Positions 34,903-43,105 of a stretch of 64,000 nucleotides of DNA are shown here, piece by piece; position 1 is the first letter of the stretch; the number at the start of each line of letters is the position of its first letter. Where the stretch lies: contig JANQPX010000022.1 in assembly GCA_028285265.1 (NCBI GenBank), forward strand, positions 1 through 64,000. The letters are read 5' to 3'. The DNA is from Geminicoccaceae bacterium. GTDB taxonomy: Bacteria; Pseudomonadota; Alphaproteobacteria; Geminicoccales; Geminicoccaceae. The notes below the pieces were generated by a model. The model was not told the DNA's origin. It ran no database searches and was given only the letters and a program-made list of their open reading frames with translations. Position numbers and translations under genes: made by a program.

Positions 34903-35251
34903 TGGCAGTCTTGCCATGTTGGTATTGATTGATCTCATGTCCTAGACAGCCAACGATTTCAGACAGTGGCGTTTCAAACGGTAGCGCTCTGGGGTCGGCG
35001 TTGCCTTGCGAGGACATGTCACTCGCGACAGCTGCGGTATTGCGGCAAGTCGATCTGAGCTGATGCCCCCACAATCGCAGGGCCAATGGGAGCATCAGAA
35101 GGCTATCTTCAGATGATTGGGCCGCCGTTTGTTCTTCCTCGCAAGCTTCTAACGACAGAACATTGATTTGATCGACGCTAAGTCCGCCTTTCAGGCGTTT
35201 GTATGTGTGCTCTCGCAGTCCATCCTCCGGTTTTACTCGATCGTCTTGCGC
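34844..35251 (-). pseudogene. Start-less 136-codon frame, possible remnant or coupled gene
   Basis: From just after a TAG at 35252 the minus strand is open to a stop at 34844 and reads natural-looking protein: AQDDRVKPEDGLREHTYKRL, KGGLSVDQINVLSLEACEEE, TAAQSSEDSLLMLPLALRL, SDMSSQGNADPRALPFETP, LSEIVGCLGHEINQYQHGKT. There is no ATG/GTG/TTG until an internal ATG at 35095, which gives 83 residues. It starts right after the stop of the secreted-protein gene (35258). Either a decayed gene or a short real one from 35095. The 3' end overlaps the LysE gene. Confidence 0.35.
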
Positions 35252-35257
35252 CTATGA

Positions 35258-36211
35258 TCAGTCAATGGACGTGCGCATCAGCACCAGGTTGTCGAGCACG
35301 AGGTTGGATGACCAGATGAACGTAGCATCAGCATCGGGTGCATCGAAGAGCTCAATGAAGTTCGTATAGCCTGGCTTATTGTCCACGCCGACAGTGTCGT
35401 TGCTGTAGGCGACGGCCAATGGCCAGTCACTGTCGTCAAAGTCTGGTTCCATCCAGTCTGCAGGTATGTCCCAGAAAGCCGCTGAGAAGCCGCTCCCGTC
35501 CGACGTAGCATCGGTGCTACAGGCCGAACTATCGCGTTTGTGGCCATGGGCGACCAAACAGTTTCGATCATGAAGCGGGCTGGTGTAGAAGGTCTGGGCA
35601 CGCCAGTTCGTATCCGTGATGGCAACAATCCTGCCAGAAGTGTCTTGGATCTGCATGACAAACCCAGCGTCGCCAGGATGGTAGGGCGATCCCCGCCCGG
35701 CCTCTGACCCAAGGCCGAGATTCTCTTCCCAGTCGACGCCCATTACGGCAAGGCTGATCGGGCGATTGGCGGTAAACTTGACGACGCTCGAGTTGAACGG
35801 CGTAAACGGCACGGGATCGACAGCAATCAATACACCGTTCACATATAGTTCAAAGTAATTGTCGGCGAAAACATAGGCCACAAACTCTTCAGACCCCCCG
35901 GCATCGACTACGTTTATCGCCGAGATGTCGACGTCGGATAGTGACCCTGGCTCAACGTCAGCGCAAGCGTTGTAGAGATTAGGCGCATGCGGCCCGCTAT
36001 GGAATTGTGTTGCTGCAGGGACGGTGCGCATTCTGCCATCATCCGACATAATCTCGCCAACGGCACTCGGTCGCGATCTCCACCCACAGTCGATCAGACC
36101 TTCGTTGATCGTGGTTGCAGGCCCTGTCGAGAAGCTCACTTCCTCGGCCTTCGCTGGAGCGCATAAAAGCACACTCATGGCCAGAACTCTCGGGATACAC
36201 CATCTTGTCAT
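35258..36211 (-). CDS. Secreted hypothetical protein
   Basis: A 317-residue exported protein: MTRWCIPRVLAMSVLLCAPAKAEE is a signal peptide. The mature protein has beta-sandwich-like patches (EEFVAYVFADNYFELYVNGVLIAVDPVPFTPFNSSVVKFTANRP; AFWDIPADWMEPDFDDSDWPLAVAYSND) similar to carbohydrate-binding or PA14/NHL-type lectin modules, and paired Cys. No family assigned; a cell-envelope or carbohydrate-binding role is possible. Flanked by no obvious partner. Confidence 0.7.
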   Translation of the reverse strand: MTRWCIPRVLAMSVLLCAPAKAEEVSFSTGPATTINEGLIDCGWRSRPSAVGEIMSDDGRMRTVPAATQFHSGPHAPNLYNACADVEPGSLSDVDISAINVVDAGGSEEFVAYVFADNYFELYVNGVLIAVDPVPFTPFNSSVVKFTANRPISLAVMGVDWEENLGLGSEAGRGSPYHPGDAGFVMQIQDTSGRIVAITDTNWRAQTFYTSPLHDRNCLVAHGHKRDSSACSTDATSDGSGFSAAFWDIPADWMEPDFDDSDWPLAVAYSNDTVGVDNKPGYTNFIELFDAPDADATFIWSSNLVLDNLVLMRTSID

Positions 36212-36608
36212 TCGTCATCTCTCTCTTGGTCATTCTGCACGAACGGCCATGGGCCAAGCCACTTGGACTGCAAACGAATCGGCGGCGTGAGATCGTCCAA
36301 CCTTTCATGACGCATGTTCGTCAATCTCGCTTCGCCACTCGCCACTCGCCGCGATGCCAAAACATCGGACTAACGTCTTGCTGGGGTGCCGTTTTCGCAG
36401 CATAGAGGTCGCCACTGAGCACGCGAGGAGACGATAACGGCGACCAAAGCAACTGTTCTGCTGCAGGCGCCTGAAGATCTCGTCTTCACTAGCCCCTCCT
36501 TGTTTGGCCCATTGGGTTCATGCGCGGCCCATCGCGGTGTTCGCTCGAGGAACAAGCGGTGACGTGCTACTACGTCCATGCAACTTTGTTGTTCTTTCGA
36601 TAGCCTTA
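36212..36608. other. No gene recognised
   Basis: The 397 bases between the secreted protein and the cytochrome gene contain only short, unconvincing frames on both strands. Confidence 0.35.
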
Positions 36609-38054
36609 TCACTGCTTGGTGCTCAGATAGGCGATGAGGGCCACTCTGTCCTCAGCCGCTTCCAATCCATCAAATGCCATGAACGTACCTGGAACCATCG
36701 ACTGGGGGAGTTCGAGAAAACGATCGAGTAGGTCCTCGCTCCACGTTTGGTTTGCTTCCGCAAAACTCTGCATTGCTGGCGAATAGCTTTCGAACGAGGC
36801 ATCCGTTGCGATCTCTCGGCCAACGATGCCGAAAAGGTCCGGTGCGATTGCCTTTTGGTCGGTCGACTGATGGCATAGGGCACATTGGGAGAAGAGTTGT
36901 CGCCCGCGTTCGATCGGGTCCTTGGTTGGGACGTCTAATGTACCAACTGTGTATTTGGCGCGCATGGCCAAGAGGGCATTCAGCTGTGCCTCGTTCATGG
37001 TGTCTCTCACCCGAAGCATCGCCACCGCCTGAGCCCAGGTCATGCTAGCTTCAACTTTGCCCAAAGCTGCGCCGAGCTCCTGGACCCGAGCGACGTCAAT
37101 CACGTCACCGGCAAGGGCGGTTTCAAGCGTACGCATCAATTGTGCCCGGATAGCCAGGAACTCGTCGAATGTCGTCGCGTTGTGATCGACAGCGGCATCG
37201 ATCATCTGCTGCTGATCCGACGCCAGCATAGCCCAAACCTCCTTGGCGACAGTGCCGCGTCTAACCCCGTGATTCGACTCCATGCGTAAGCTGACAAAGC
37301 CGAAATGCTGACTAGGTTTGCCGACAACCTCGAAATCGTTGAATTCCTTGGACCCTGTGGTCCAGCTCAAGAAGCGTGCTGCAATGTTGACGAGCTCCTG
37401 CTTATCCTCTTGGCTCACGCGAATCTTATGATTGCTGTGTTCGCTCTCATGACCTCGTCCCGCCAGATTGGCGGATCGGATCATGGCCAGTTTGGTGTGC
37501 TGATCTGCCGTCAACGTCTGAGCAACGTCACCTAAGCCTTGCCCGATAACGCGCCCAAGTTCGGCCTCGCTTGCGCCGTAAGCAGCGCCAAGCGCCAAGA
37601 ACTCGTCCTTGGAGATCGTTTCGCCGACGAGTAGCCCCTCGAGTGCGCGGTTCATCGCATAACGTGTAGCCTGCGTGCGTTCAAACGGTTCCTTTTGCGC
37701 CTTCGCCAAGGTAACCAAGGCGTCAAGCTGAGGCTCGGTCAAGATTGCTAAGGTACTCTTGGCAACAGCACTCCTCTTCAGACTGTGACCGCTGGAAACG
37801 CGAAGAGCGACGAAGCCGAAGAAGTTAGCCAGCCTGCCCACCGAGATATGATCGTTGTTTGACGAACTGCCGGTGAGCCATGTCAGGGTTCTCGATGCGA
37901 CGGCCTGCCGTAAATGCTCCTTGTCGACTTCAATATCGCTGATCTCACGGATCACCTCGGCGTCGTCTTTCGCGGCAGCCGGGAGGGACAGGAAGATGGT
38001 GCCTGCCATCAGTGTCGTAATGAGAGTACGAATCCAGGCTGCGGTTTTGTGCAT
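36609..38054 (-). CDS. Mono-haem cytochrome c with duplicated N-terminal domain
   Basis: About 481 residues from ATG 38054 (MHKTAAWIRTLITTLMAGTIFLSLPAAA, a signal peptide; frame is open further up without signal-like sequence). Residues about 43-195 and 217-372 are two copies of one domain: LTWLTGSSSNNDHISVGRLA, NFFGFVALRVSSGHSLKRSA and LSWTTGSKEFNDFEVVGKPS, HFGFVSLRMESNHGVRRGTV. The C-terminal part is a c-type cytochrome: CALCHQS at 391 with a likely distal Met in SMVPGTFMAFDG. I do not recognise the duplicated domain. The haem part resembles small periplasmic electron carriers, so the unknown domains may bind a substrate or partner. No oxidoreductase lies next to it. Confidence 0.82.
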   Translation of the reverse strand: MHKTAAWIRTLITTLMAGTIFLSLPAAAKDDAEVIREISDIEVDKEHLRQAVASRTLTWLTGSSSNNDHISVGRLANFFGFVALRVSSGHSLKRSAVAKSTLAILTEPQLDALVTLAKAQKEPFERTQATRYAMNRALEGLLVGETISKDEFLALGAAYGASEAELGRVIGQGLGDVAQTLTADQHTKLAMIRSANLAGRGHESEHSNHKIRVSQEDKQELVNIAARFLSWTTGSKEFNDFEVVGKPSQHFGFVSLRMESNHGVRRGTVAKEVWAMLASDQQQMIDAAVDHNATTFDEFLAIRAQLMRTLETALAGDVIDVARVQELGAALGKVEASMTWAQAVAMLRVRDTMNEAQLNALLAMRAKYTVGTLDVPTKDPIERGRQLFSQCALCHQSTDQKAIAPDLFGIVGREIATDASFESYSPAMQSFAEANQTWSEDLLDRFLELPQSMVPGTFMAFDGLEAAEDRVALIAYLSTKQ

Positions 38055-38340
38055 GAGGGCAAGCCCCAAGATGTGGGGCGCTACTTCGATAGCCGGGCGG
38101 ATCAACAAGGTTCCAATCGCATACGGTGAGTTGAAAAGCTGCATCTTTCCGGCCATGGGTTTATCTCCTTCACGTCGGTCACGGCCGATCCGTAGGCGGA
38201 ACAACCACGCTCATCACGAAGGACTGTAGGCGGACGATGTCGCAAAGCTTTGTCGGAATCAGGTGTTTTTGTGACAAAGTGTATCAGTGCTTTGGTATGG
38301 GTGGCTCACCGCCTCTTTTATAAATCGCCTCCGAACAGAG

Positions 38341-38620
38341 GGGCGCTTGACCGTTTCTCTTGTTGCCAACGAAGACGTTGAGATCGCGGGGTGTCGCCAT
38401 CTACCGATGGCCATCTGTGGCCATCATGGCGGCTGGTATGGCTTTGGACCGGTGTCAGTCCTCCCTGCAAGGCAAAGGCGTGGCATTGCCAGCAAAAGCT
38501 TACTCGGGAGGGCTTCACAGATGGGGAGCTCGAATCGACCGGCCCTGCTCTGATTGGAAGTCCAGACGATAATTCAAGACTCGGTTTCACGAAGGACAGC
38601 CGCCAGGCATACCGAGATGT
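38341..38620 (+). pseudogene. Frameshifted GNAT acetyltransferase remnant
   Basis: One frame reads LTVSLVANEDVEIAGCRHLP, GGWYGFGPVSVLPARQRRGI ASKSLL, the acetyl-CoA loop of a GNAT enzyme, and stops. The next frame carries on with EGFTDGELESTGPALIGSPD, DNSRLGFTKDSRQAY, matching the following GNAT segment (V-L-L-G-x-P-x-Y-x-R-F-G-F). At least one indel near 38500 and no start upstream: the gene is broken. Confidence 0.6.
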
Positions 38621-38863
38621 TTCCGCAAAACACACTCTGTGGCTGCTCGAAATTTGTCCGCGCTTTCGTGCAACAGACCTAGTCGAAAACCAATCTGAGC
38701 TGTTTCCTTTTGTCAAACAACTGAGTCCCTGGGCTTGGTCCGTGGTTTGCGGGATTTCATGGTGCGTCTTGTCCTTACCGCCATGATCAAGAGCCTGGTG
38801 TGATGATACCCTATCTGTCTACGCTGCTAAGCAACGACTGCATGAGGGGAAAACAGTGAAAAA

Positions 38864-39300
38864 GTCCAAAAAGAAGTCACTCTTTGTCACACCGGACGTC
38901 ATCAGAAAGCTCACACGCTTTTAGGGTTTGCGATCGAGGTTGACGGCATCTTCGACGATATCTTCGACGTTGATCTCGATTTGCCTCCTCTACCGAGCGT
39001 CTTCCTCAAAGGGTGCGTAACCTTGATCAACTACGCAGGCCCTGACGCCGAGATTGCCGGCGTCGCCACTTCCGTTTTAGGCAACGAAAATCTCCAAGGA
39101 CCCGGAGATGTATTCACCAACAATCTCAGCGACTGTTCGAAACCGCATCCAACTACAATCAGGGCGTCGTCATTGAAATCCAAGGAACCCTTATTCAGCA
39201 GATGACGCTCATCCGTTGTGCCCGCCCAGGCGAGGACAGATTCGTCACCGATGTCTTTCCAGACCCCGATGGAATTGCGGACGGTGTTGACGGCTTTTAA
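38864..39300 (+). pseudogene. Possible frameshifted remnant, unknown family
   Basis: In one frame from about 38920 the strand reads LLGFAIEVDGIFDDIFDVDL, LPPLPSVFLKGCVTLINYAG, PDAEIAGVATSVLGNENLQG and then degenerates near 39115. A shift of one base continues LFETASNYNQGVVIEIQGTL, IQQMTLIRCARPGEDRFVTD, VFPDPDGIADGVDGF and a stop at 39297-39299. The two pieces join into a plausible protein, with an acidic, Asp-rich C-terminus, but not in one frame and without a clear start. Family not recognised. It could instead be a sequence error within a small real gene. Confidence 0.35.
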
Positions 39301-39378
39301 TGGCGTAGCAAGCTAGAGCCTTGCCTGATGAAGGTGCGAAAAAGGCCAGATACCACCCTCATGAAGGGAACGATCTTC

Positions 39379-40011
39379 ATGGTTGGCATTGATGTTGTTG
39401 TTTGGGATTTCGATGGGGTTTTAAACCGAAACATCATCGATGGACGTTTTGTCTGGGCTGACAACTTCGAAACCGATCTCGGCCAGCCATTCGACGCCTT
39501 CCAAAAGGCCATCTTCGATGGTCCATTCAAGGAAGTGATTGTTGGCCGCATTGATCTTCTTGATCTTATTCGAAAATGGGCCGACGACATAGGATTTGTG
39601 GGATCTTCAGAGGACATCTTGACCTATTGGTTTGCCAAGGACGACCTCGTGGATCCAATGTCATTAACGCTTTTGCAGGCCGCCAAGCAGGCGGGCTTTC
39701 GTAATGTTATTGCCACAAACAATGAGGCGCGGCGAGCACAATATATTGAATCTGACATGGGCTTTGCGGCACGCGTTGAGTCTCTCTTTGCGTCCGGTCG
39801 TCTTGGCGTCGCCAAGCCCGATCCAGCGTTCTTCGAAACTGTTTCTGGGACCCTAGGCGTCAACCCAGGCAAGCTTTTTCTTGTTGACGACCACCAACCC
39901 AATATTATCGCTGCCAGATCACTTGGCTGGCAGGCCTTTCATTTTGAGCCGGGATGCCATGAGGATCTCGCCGCCGTCCTCGACCTCAAGCGATTTCTCA
40001 GTTGGGCGTAA
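39379..40011 (+). CDS. HAD-superfamily hydrolase
   Basis: About 211 residues from ATG 39379 (MVGIDVVVWDFDGVLNRNII), nine bases after AAGGGA; two upstream ATGs (39328, 39361) are possible. Motif I is DFDGVL (nucleophile Asp plus general-acid Asp), motif II ATNN (T in place of S/T), motif III Lys in VAKPDPAFFE, motif IV FLVDDHQPNI. This is the IA-type haloacid dehalogenase/phosphatase layout; substrate unknown. Confidence 0.9.
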   Translation: MVGIDVVVWDFDGVLNRNIIDGRFVWADNFETDLGQPFDAFQKAIFDGPFKEVIVGRIDLLDLIRKWADDIGFVGSSEDILTYWFAKDDLVDPMSLTLLQAAKQAGFRNVIATNNEARRAQYIESDMGFAARVESLFASGRLGVAKPDPAFFETVSGTLGVNPGKLFLVDDHQPNIIAARSLGWQAFHFEPGCHEDLAAVLDLKRFLSWA

Positions 40012-40529
40012 GTTCAGCGGGCTCCACATCGACGTTCAAAGGGGTTCGTTACGAGGCCTGGCGATCACCAGAAGCAGACCCGCCGAGATCGTGCTCGCCA
40101 AGGTCGCGGTATTGGCGACACCATGCGACGAACCATCGGAACAAGGCTGTTACGATGACCATTTGACTACAGCCAATCAGTTCACCTTGGGCCGCCGCCC
40201 AAACGGCGAAAAGGCGTAACGTCACGCGAGAAACGCCGCTCCTGAAGATTGATCCATTGCAACGGGACGATAAGCGCTCCGTTCTGGATCGCGAATCGCA
40301 GTCTTTCGGCTGAATTGACGCAAGACCGACAGACGTTCATTCTATGAGCACCCTCTCAAGATAGGGGAAAAAGCCTCAGGAATCACAGGGTCTGAGCTCA
40401 ACACCCCCCAACCAATATCTATTTAGAGTTTGGCGGCCGCCTCATCAAAGCCCACTTGCCGTATCTTGATCGCTTTGAGCGATCTGCGATCCGTCTAACG
40501 TTTTTACCGAGACAAGGACACAAGCTGAT
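40012..40529. other. No gene recognised
   Basis: About 520 bases without a convincing gene. A CGTCACGCGAGAAACG segment at 40219-40234 is the same as one at 4067-4082 beside the IS6-type element, so a relic of an insertion-sequence end may lie here. A minus-strand frame with hydrophobic residues exists at 40020-40220 but has no start or family match. Confidence 0.35.
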
Positions 40530-40760
40530 ATGCAAGAGAAAGATGAAGAAACGACCGCCGAGAAGCAGAAGAAATTACTTCAAAGACTGGTAGAAGAGCT
40601 CAGCCGAGAGAATGCCGATCTCTACTATCAACCGACAACCGAAATCGCTTTTGTCCTGAAAAATCACATCGATGACAGAACGAAGCTTTCGGCCGAAGAA
40701 AGAAAGTTACTGAAACCGCTGAGCCGGTACGACATCCAACTGCTCCTCAGTCTACATTAG
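40530..40760 (+). CDS. Small hypothetical protein
   Basis: A 76-residue, strongly charged, helical protein (MQEKDEETTAEKQKKLLQRL, EIAFVLKNHIDDRTKLSAEE, KLLKPLSRYDIQLLLSLH). AGGA lies 12 bases upstream. No family recognised and no neighbour gives a hint; it may be a regulator partner or structural protein. Confidence 0.5.
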   Translation: MQEKDEETTAEKQKKLLQRLVEELSRENADLYYQPTTEIAFVLKNHIDDRTKLSAEERKLLKPLSRYDIQLLLSLH

Positions 40761-40997
40761 CGAAACTCCGCTGGTGGCTCGAACGGGCGAGCGATGCGCT
40801 CATGGCCGAGGACGAGATCCATCGTACTTTGCCAACAAATGCAGGTGCTCAGACTCGAAAAATGCGCAAGTCCCTGGAGCAACGGCCCTTGAGTCTTTGT
40901 GCAGTTTCATGCTGTTCCGAAAAAGCTGGCGTTTTAAGTGGTCCTGAACGCGCTGGATCAGGCGTTCGGCAAGACGTTCTTAGCTTTTTGATTCCCA
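40761..40997. other. Short gap
   Basis: About 240 bases with no gene recognised, ending at the stop of the GFA-type gene. Confidence 0.3.
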
Positions 40998-41399
40998 CTA
41001 TCCCTCGAAGGCTTCATGGTGTTGCTTACCGGAATCCCTGATTTCATCCCAGTCCGCTTTCGAACCCACCCAGATATGGTGTCTCACCTTGAGGTCTTGG
41101 CCACCTTCTGAGATTAGCCCAGCGGGCACAAATGTCTTCGATTCATCATTGGCCCCTGGCAAAGATGATCCGCACACCTTGCAAAACCCTGCTTGCCAAT
41201 CGGCGTTCGGTTTTTTCCAGGTCACAACGTGATCTTCGCCACGCACCCATCGAAATAAACTGTTGTCGACAACAATGACCGAGATTCCGTTACTGCCTGT
41301 AAATCGTCGACAGATCGAACAATGACATACAAAGACATCCGAGATATCGGTGTCGATCTCAAAGGCAACAGCGCCACAATTGCATGCTCCCTTAACCAT
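40998..41399 (-). CDS. GFA-domain (DUF636-type) zinc protein
   Basis: A 133-residue member of the GFA family (glutathione-dependent formaldehyde-activating enzyme-like). The zinc-binding cysteines are clear: GACNCGAVAFEI, VFVCHCSICRRFTG and GFCKVCGSSLPG. Full GGAGGA site before the ATG. Family members bind glutathione adducts or are of unknown function, so the substrate is not assigned. The pair with the thioesterase gene upstream on the same strand may be an operon. Confidence 0.9.
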   Translation of the reverse strand: MVKGACNCGAVAFEIDTDISDVFVCHCSICRRFTGSNGISVIVVDNSLFRWVRGEDHVVTWKKPNADWQAGFCKVCGSSLPGANDESKTFVPAGLISEGGQDLKVRHHIWVGSKADWDEIRDSGKQHHEAFEG

Positions 41400-41510
41400 G
41401 GTCTGTTTCCTCCTTGATGGGGCCGACAGACGATCAAGATCCGTTGTTGATCGGAAGACCGATCGGCAAAGATGGGCATCGCTTCGGATCTGACCGCAGC
41501 GTGGATCTCC

Positions 41511-41915
41511 TCACCTCTTGATGTATCGCAATGTTGCCGTGCCGAACGCAACGTGATCACCGTCAGAGTTGGTGATGGTAGCTTCTGCAAAGGTAATGGT
41601 GTTGCCGCCACCTTTGCGCACCGCGTTGACGGTCAACTCGCCCTGGTGTGCAGCACCTGTGTAATTGGTCGTCATGGAGAGGGTGACGGCCAAGCGCTTC
41701 GTGCCATCTGGCATGGGGTGGGTGACGGCATAGCCGCAGGCCGCATCTAAGAGGGTCGCGGTGACACCGCCATGGACGGCACCAGAGCGATTACCCATGA
41801 AGTCTTGAATGCGACATGTAAGGCGAACACGCCCTTCCTCCCATTCCGTGATGCGCATGCCCAGATGCCGATTGAAGGGGCTTAGAAAGGCGTCATAGTT
41901 GTCGTTTTCACTCAT
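41511..41915 (-). CDS. PaaI-type hotdog thioesterase
   Basis: A 134-residue hotdog-fold thioesterase: SAVHGGVTATLLDAACGYAVTHPMPDGTKRLAVTLSMTTNYTGAAHQGELTVNAVRKGGGNTITFAEATITNSDGDHVAFGTATLRY. The catalytic Asp of the HGG-x-x-x-x-L-x-D motif is present. It hydrolyses an acyl-CoA or aryl-CoA in the cytoplasm. Ribosome site GGAG before the ATG; 111 bases upstream of the GFA gene on the same strand. Confidence 0.9.
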   Translation of the reverse strand: MSENDNYDAFLSPFNRHLGMRITEWEEGRVRLTCRIQDFMGNRSGAVHGGVTATLLDAACGYAVTHPMPDGTKRLAVTLSMTTNYTGAAHQGELTVNAVRKGGGNTITFAEATITNSDGDHVAFGTATLRYIKR

Positions 41916-42349
41916 GAGTTCTCCATTTCTGTCCGAGTTGGTACCCGTTGGCGCTATCTTTTCTGTTCGGTGCTTTCTTCCAGTATCATGTCGGGCTCAA
42001 TGAGCCGGCTATAAAACCTCGAAACAATGATTTTTCGTCATGTTTTTTTGAATTGGCGGGTCCCTAGTTTTAAAAGGCGTATGCGACAGGCGGCCGTATC
42101 TCAAACCTTTATTAAGTCCTTTCCGTTAATCGTGGGTCTGCTGGCGATTGAAGCCGCTTCAGGACGACATCCGTCGCTGAGACGCCGGGATGACTTAATG
42201 CCTTCATGGGTCTGCTATTTCTTGGTCGTGAGCGTTGTGTTCGGCGAGACGGCACAACAGCTTCGAGCGCGCTTCCAGGATTCTCGTGACCCGGAAATGC
42301 CAACAACGTTGTTGTCTCTCTTGACGCTCTCTTGGGAGAGCTCCGCTTC
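41916..42349. other. Promoter region of signalling operon, no gene
   Basis: About 430 bases between divergent thioesterase and response-regulator genes; a short frame at 42027-42353 overlaps the true start region and looks artificial. The stretch likely carries promoters for both sides. Confidence 0.4.
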
Positions 42350-43105
42350 ATGACGACGTTGAAGATTCTGGTGGTCGATGACGATATCGACGTTGCGGAC
42401 AGCCTCGCTGATGTCCTGGAACTCAAGGCTCATGACGTCACCACTGTCTATGACAGCAGGGAGGCGATTAAGGTCTTCAAGCGTCAGGAGTTTGATATCG
42501 CGTTTATGGACGTCATGATGCCGGGCAAAAACGGCGTCGAGAGCTTTCTTGAGATTAAGAAAGCCAAGCCCGACGCCCATGTCGTCATGATGACAGGGTT
42601 CAGCGTGCAGCACCTGCTTGATGAAGCTTTAGAGCAGGGGGCCGCCGGCGTGCTCCATAAACCTGTGGCGGTCGACGATGTGATGGCCCTGATCGATGAT
42701 CTCCAGAATCCGAAGAAGCCCAAAGCGCTCGTGTTGGTTGCCGACGGTGATGCGAATTTCGCTGAAATGCTGGGACAGCAGTTACTCGCGGGGGGGCACA
42801 CAGCGCGAATTGCCTATACCGGGCCGGAGGCTCTAGCCATTCTCCGAAATGAGCCGCTCGACTTACTCATCCTCGATCTGGAGTTACCTGTCATTTCGGG
42901 CCTCGAAGTCTGCTACGAGATGAAGCAGCTTGGTCGTGTCGTTCCTACGATTATTCTTTGCGCCGGTTCGAAGGATCAAGGCGATGCAGAACATTGCCTC
43001 CGCGATCCGGCAGTGTCGGGCATTCTCTTTAAGCCCTTCGACCCTTCAGTACTCATGAGCTCCCTGAATGAGCTCTTGAAGCCAGGCGCCAGGCCTCGCT
43101 CTTGA
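42350..43105 (+). CDS. Response regulator with two receiver domains
   Basis: About 251 residues from ATG 42350 (MTTLKILVVDDDIDVADSL) with GGGAGAG upstream. REC1 (about 4-118) has the acidic pair in VVDDD, phospho-acceptor Asp in IAFMDVMMPGKNG and conserved Lys in GVLHKPVAVDD. REC2 (about 130-245) has VADGD in place of the acidic pair, LLILDLELPVISG with Asp, and FKPF Lys. No output domain: it probably works as a phosphorelay intermediate or protein partner. It overlaps the REC-GGDEF-EAL gene by four bases. Confidence 0.9.
   Translation: MTTLKILVVDDDIDVADSLADVLELKAHDVTTVYDSREAIKVFKRQEFDIAFMDVMMPGKNGVESFLEIKKAKPDAHVVMMTGFSVQHLLDEALEQGAAGVLHKPVAVDDVMALIDDLQNPKKPKALVLVADGDANFAEMLGQQLLAGGHTARIAYTGPEALAILRNEPLDLLILDLELPVISGLEVCYEMKQLGRVVPTIILCAGSKDQGDAEHCLRDPAVSGILFKPFDPSVLMSSLNELLKPGARPRS

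Noticed and set aside
40012..40250. Transposase remnant
   Set aside because: Only a short sequence shared with the IS6-side region at 4.07 kb was seen; no transposase motif is readable.
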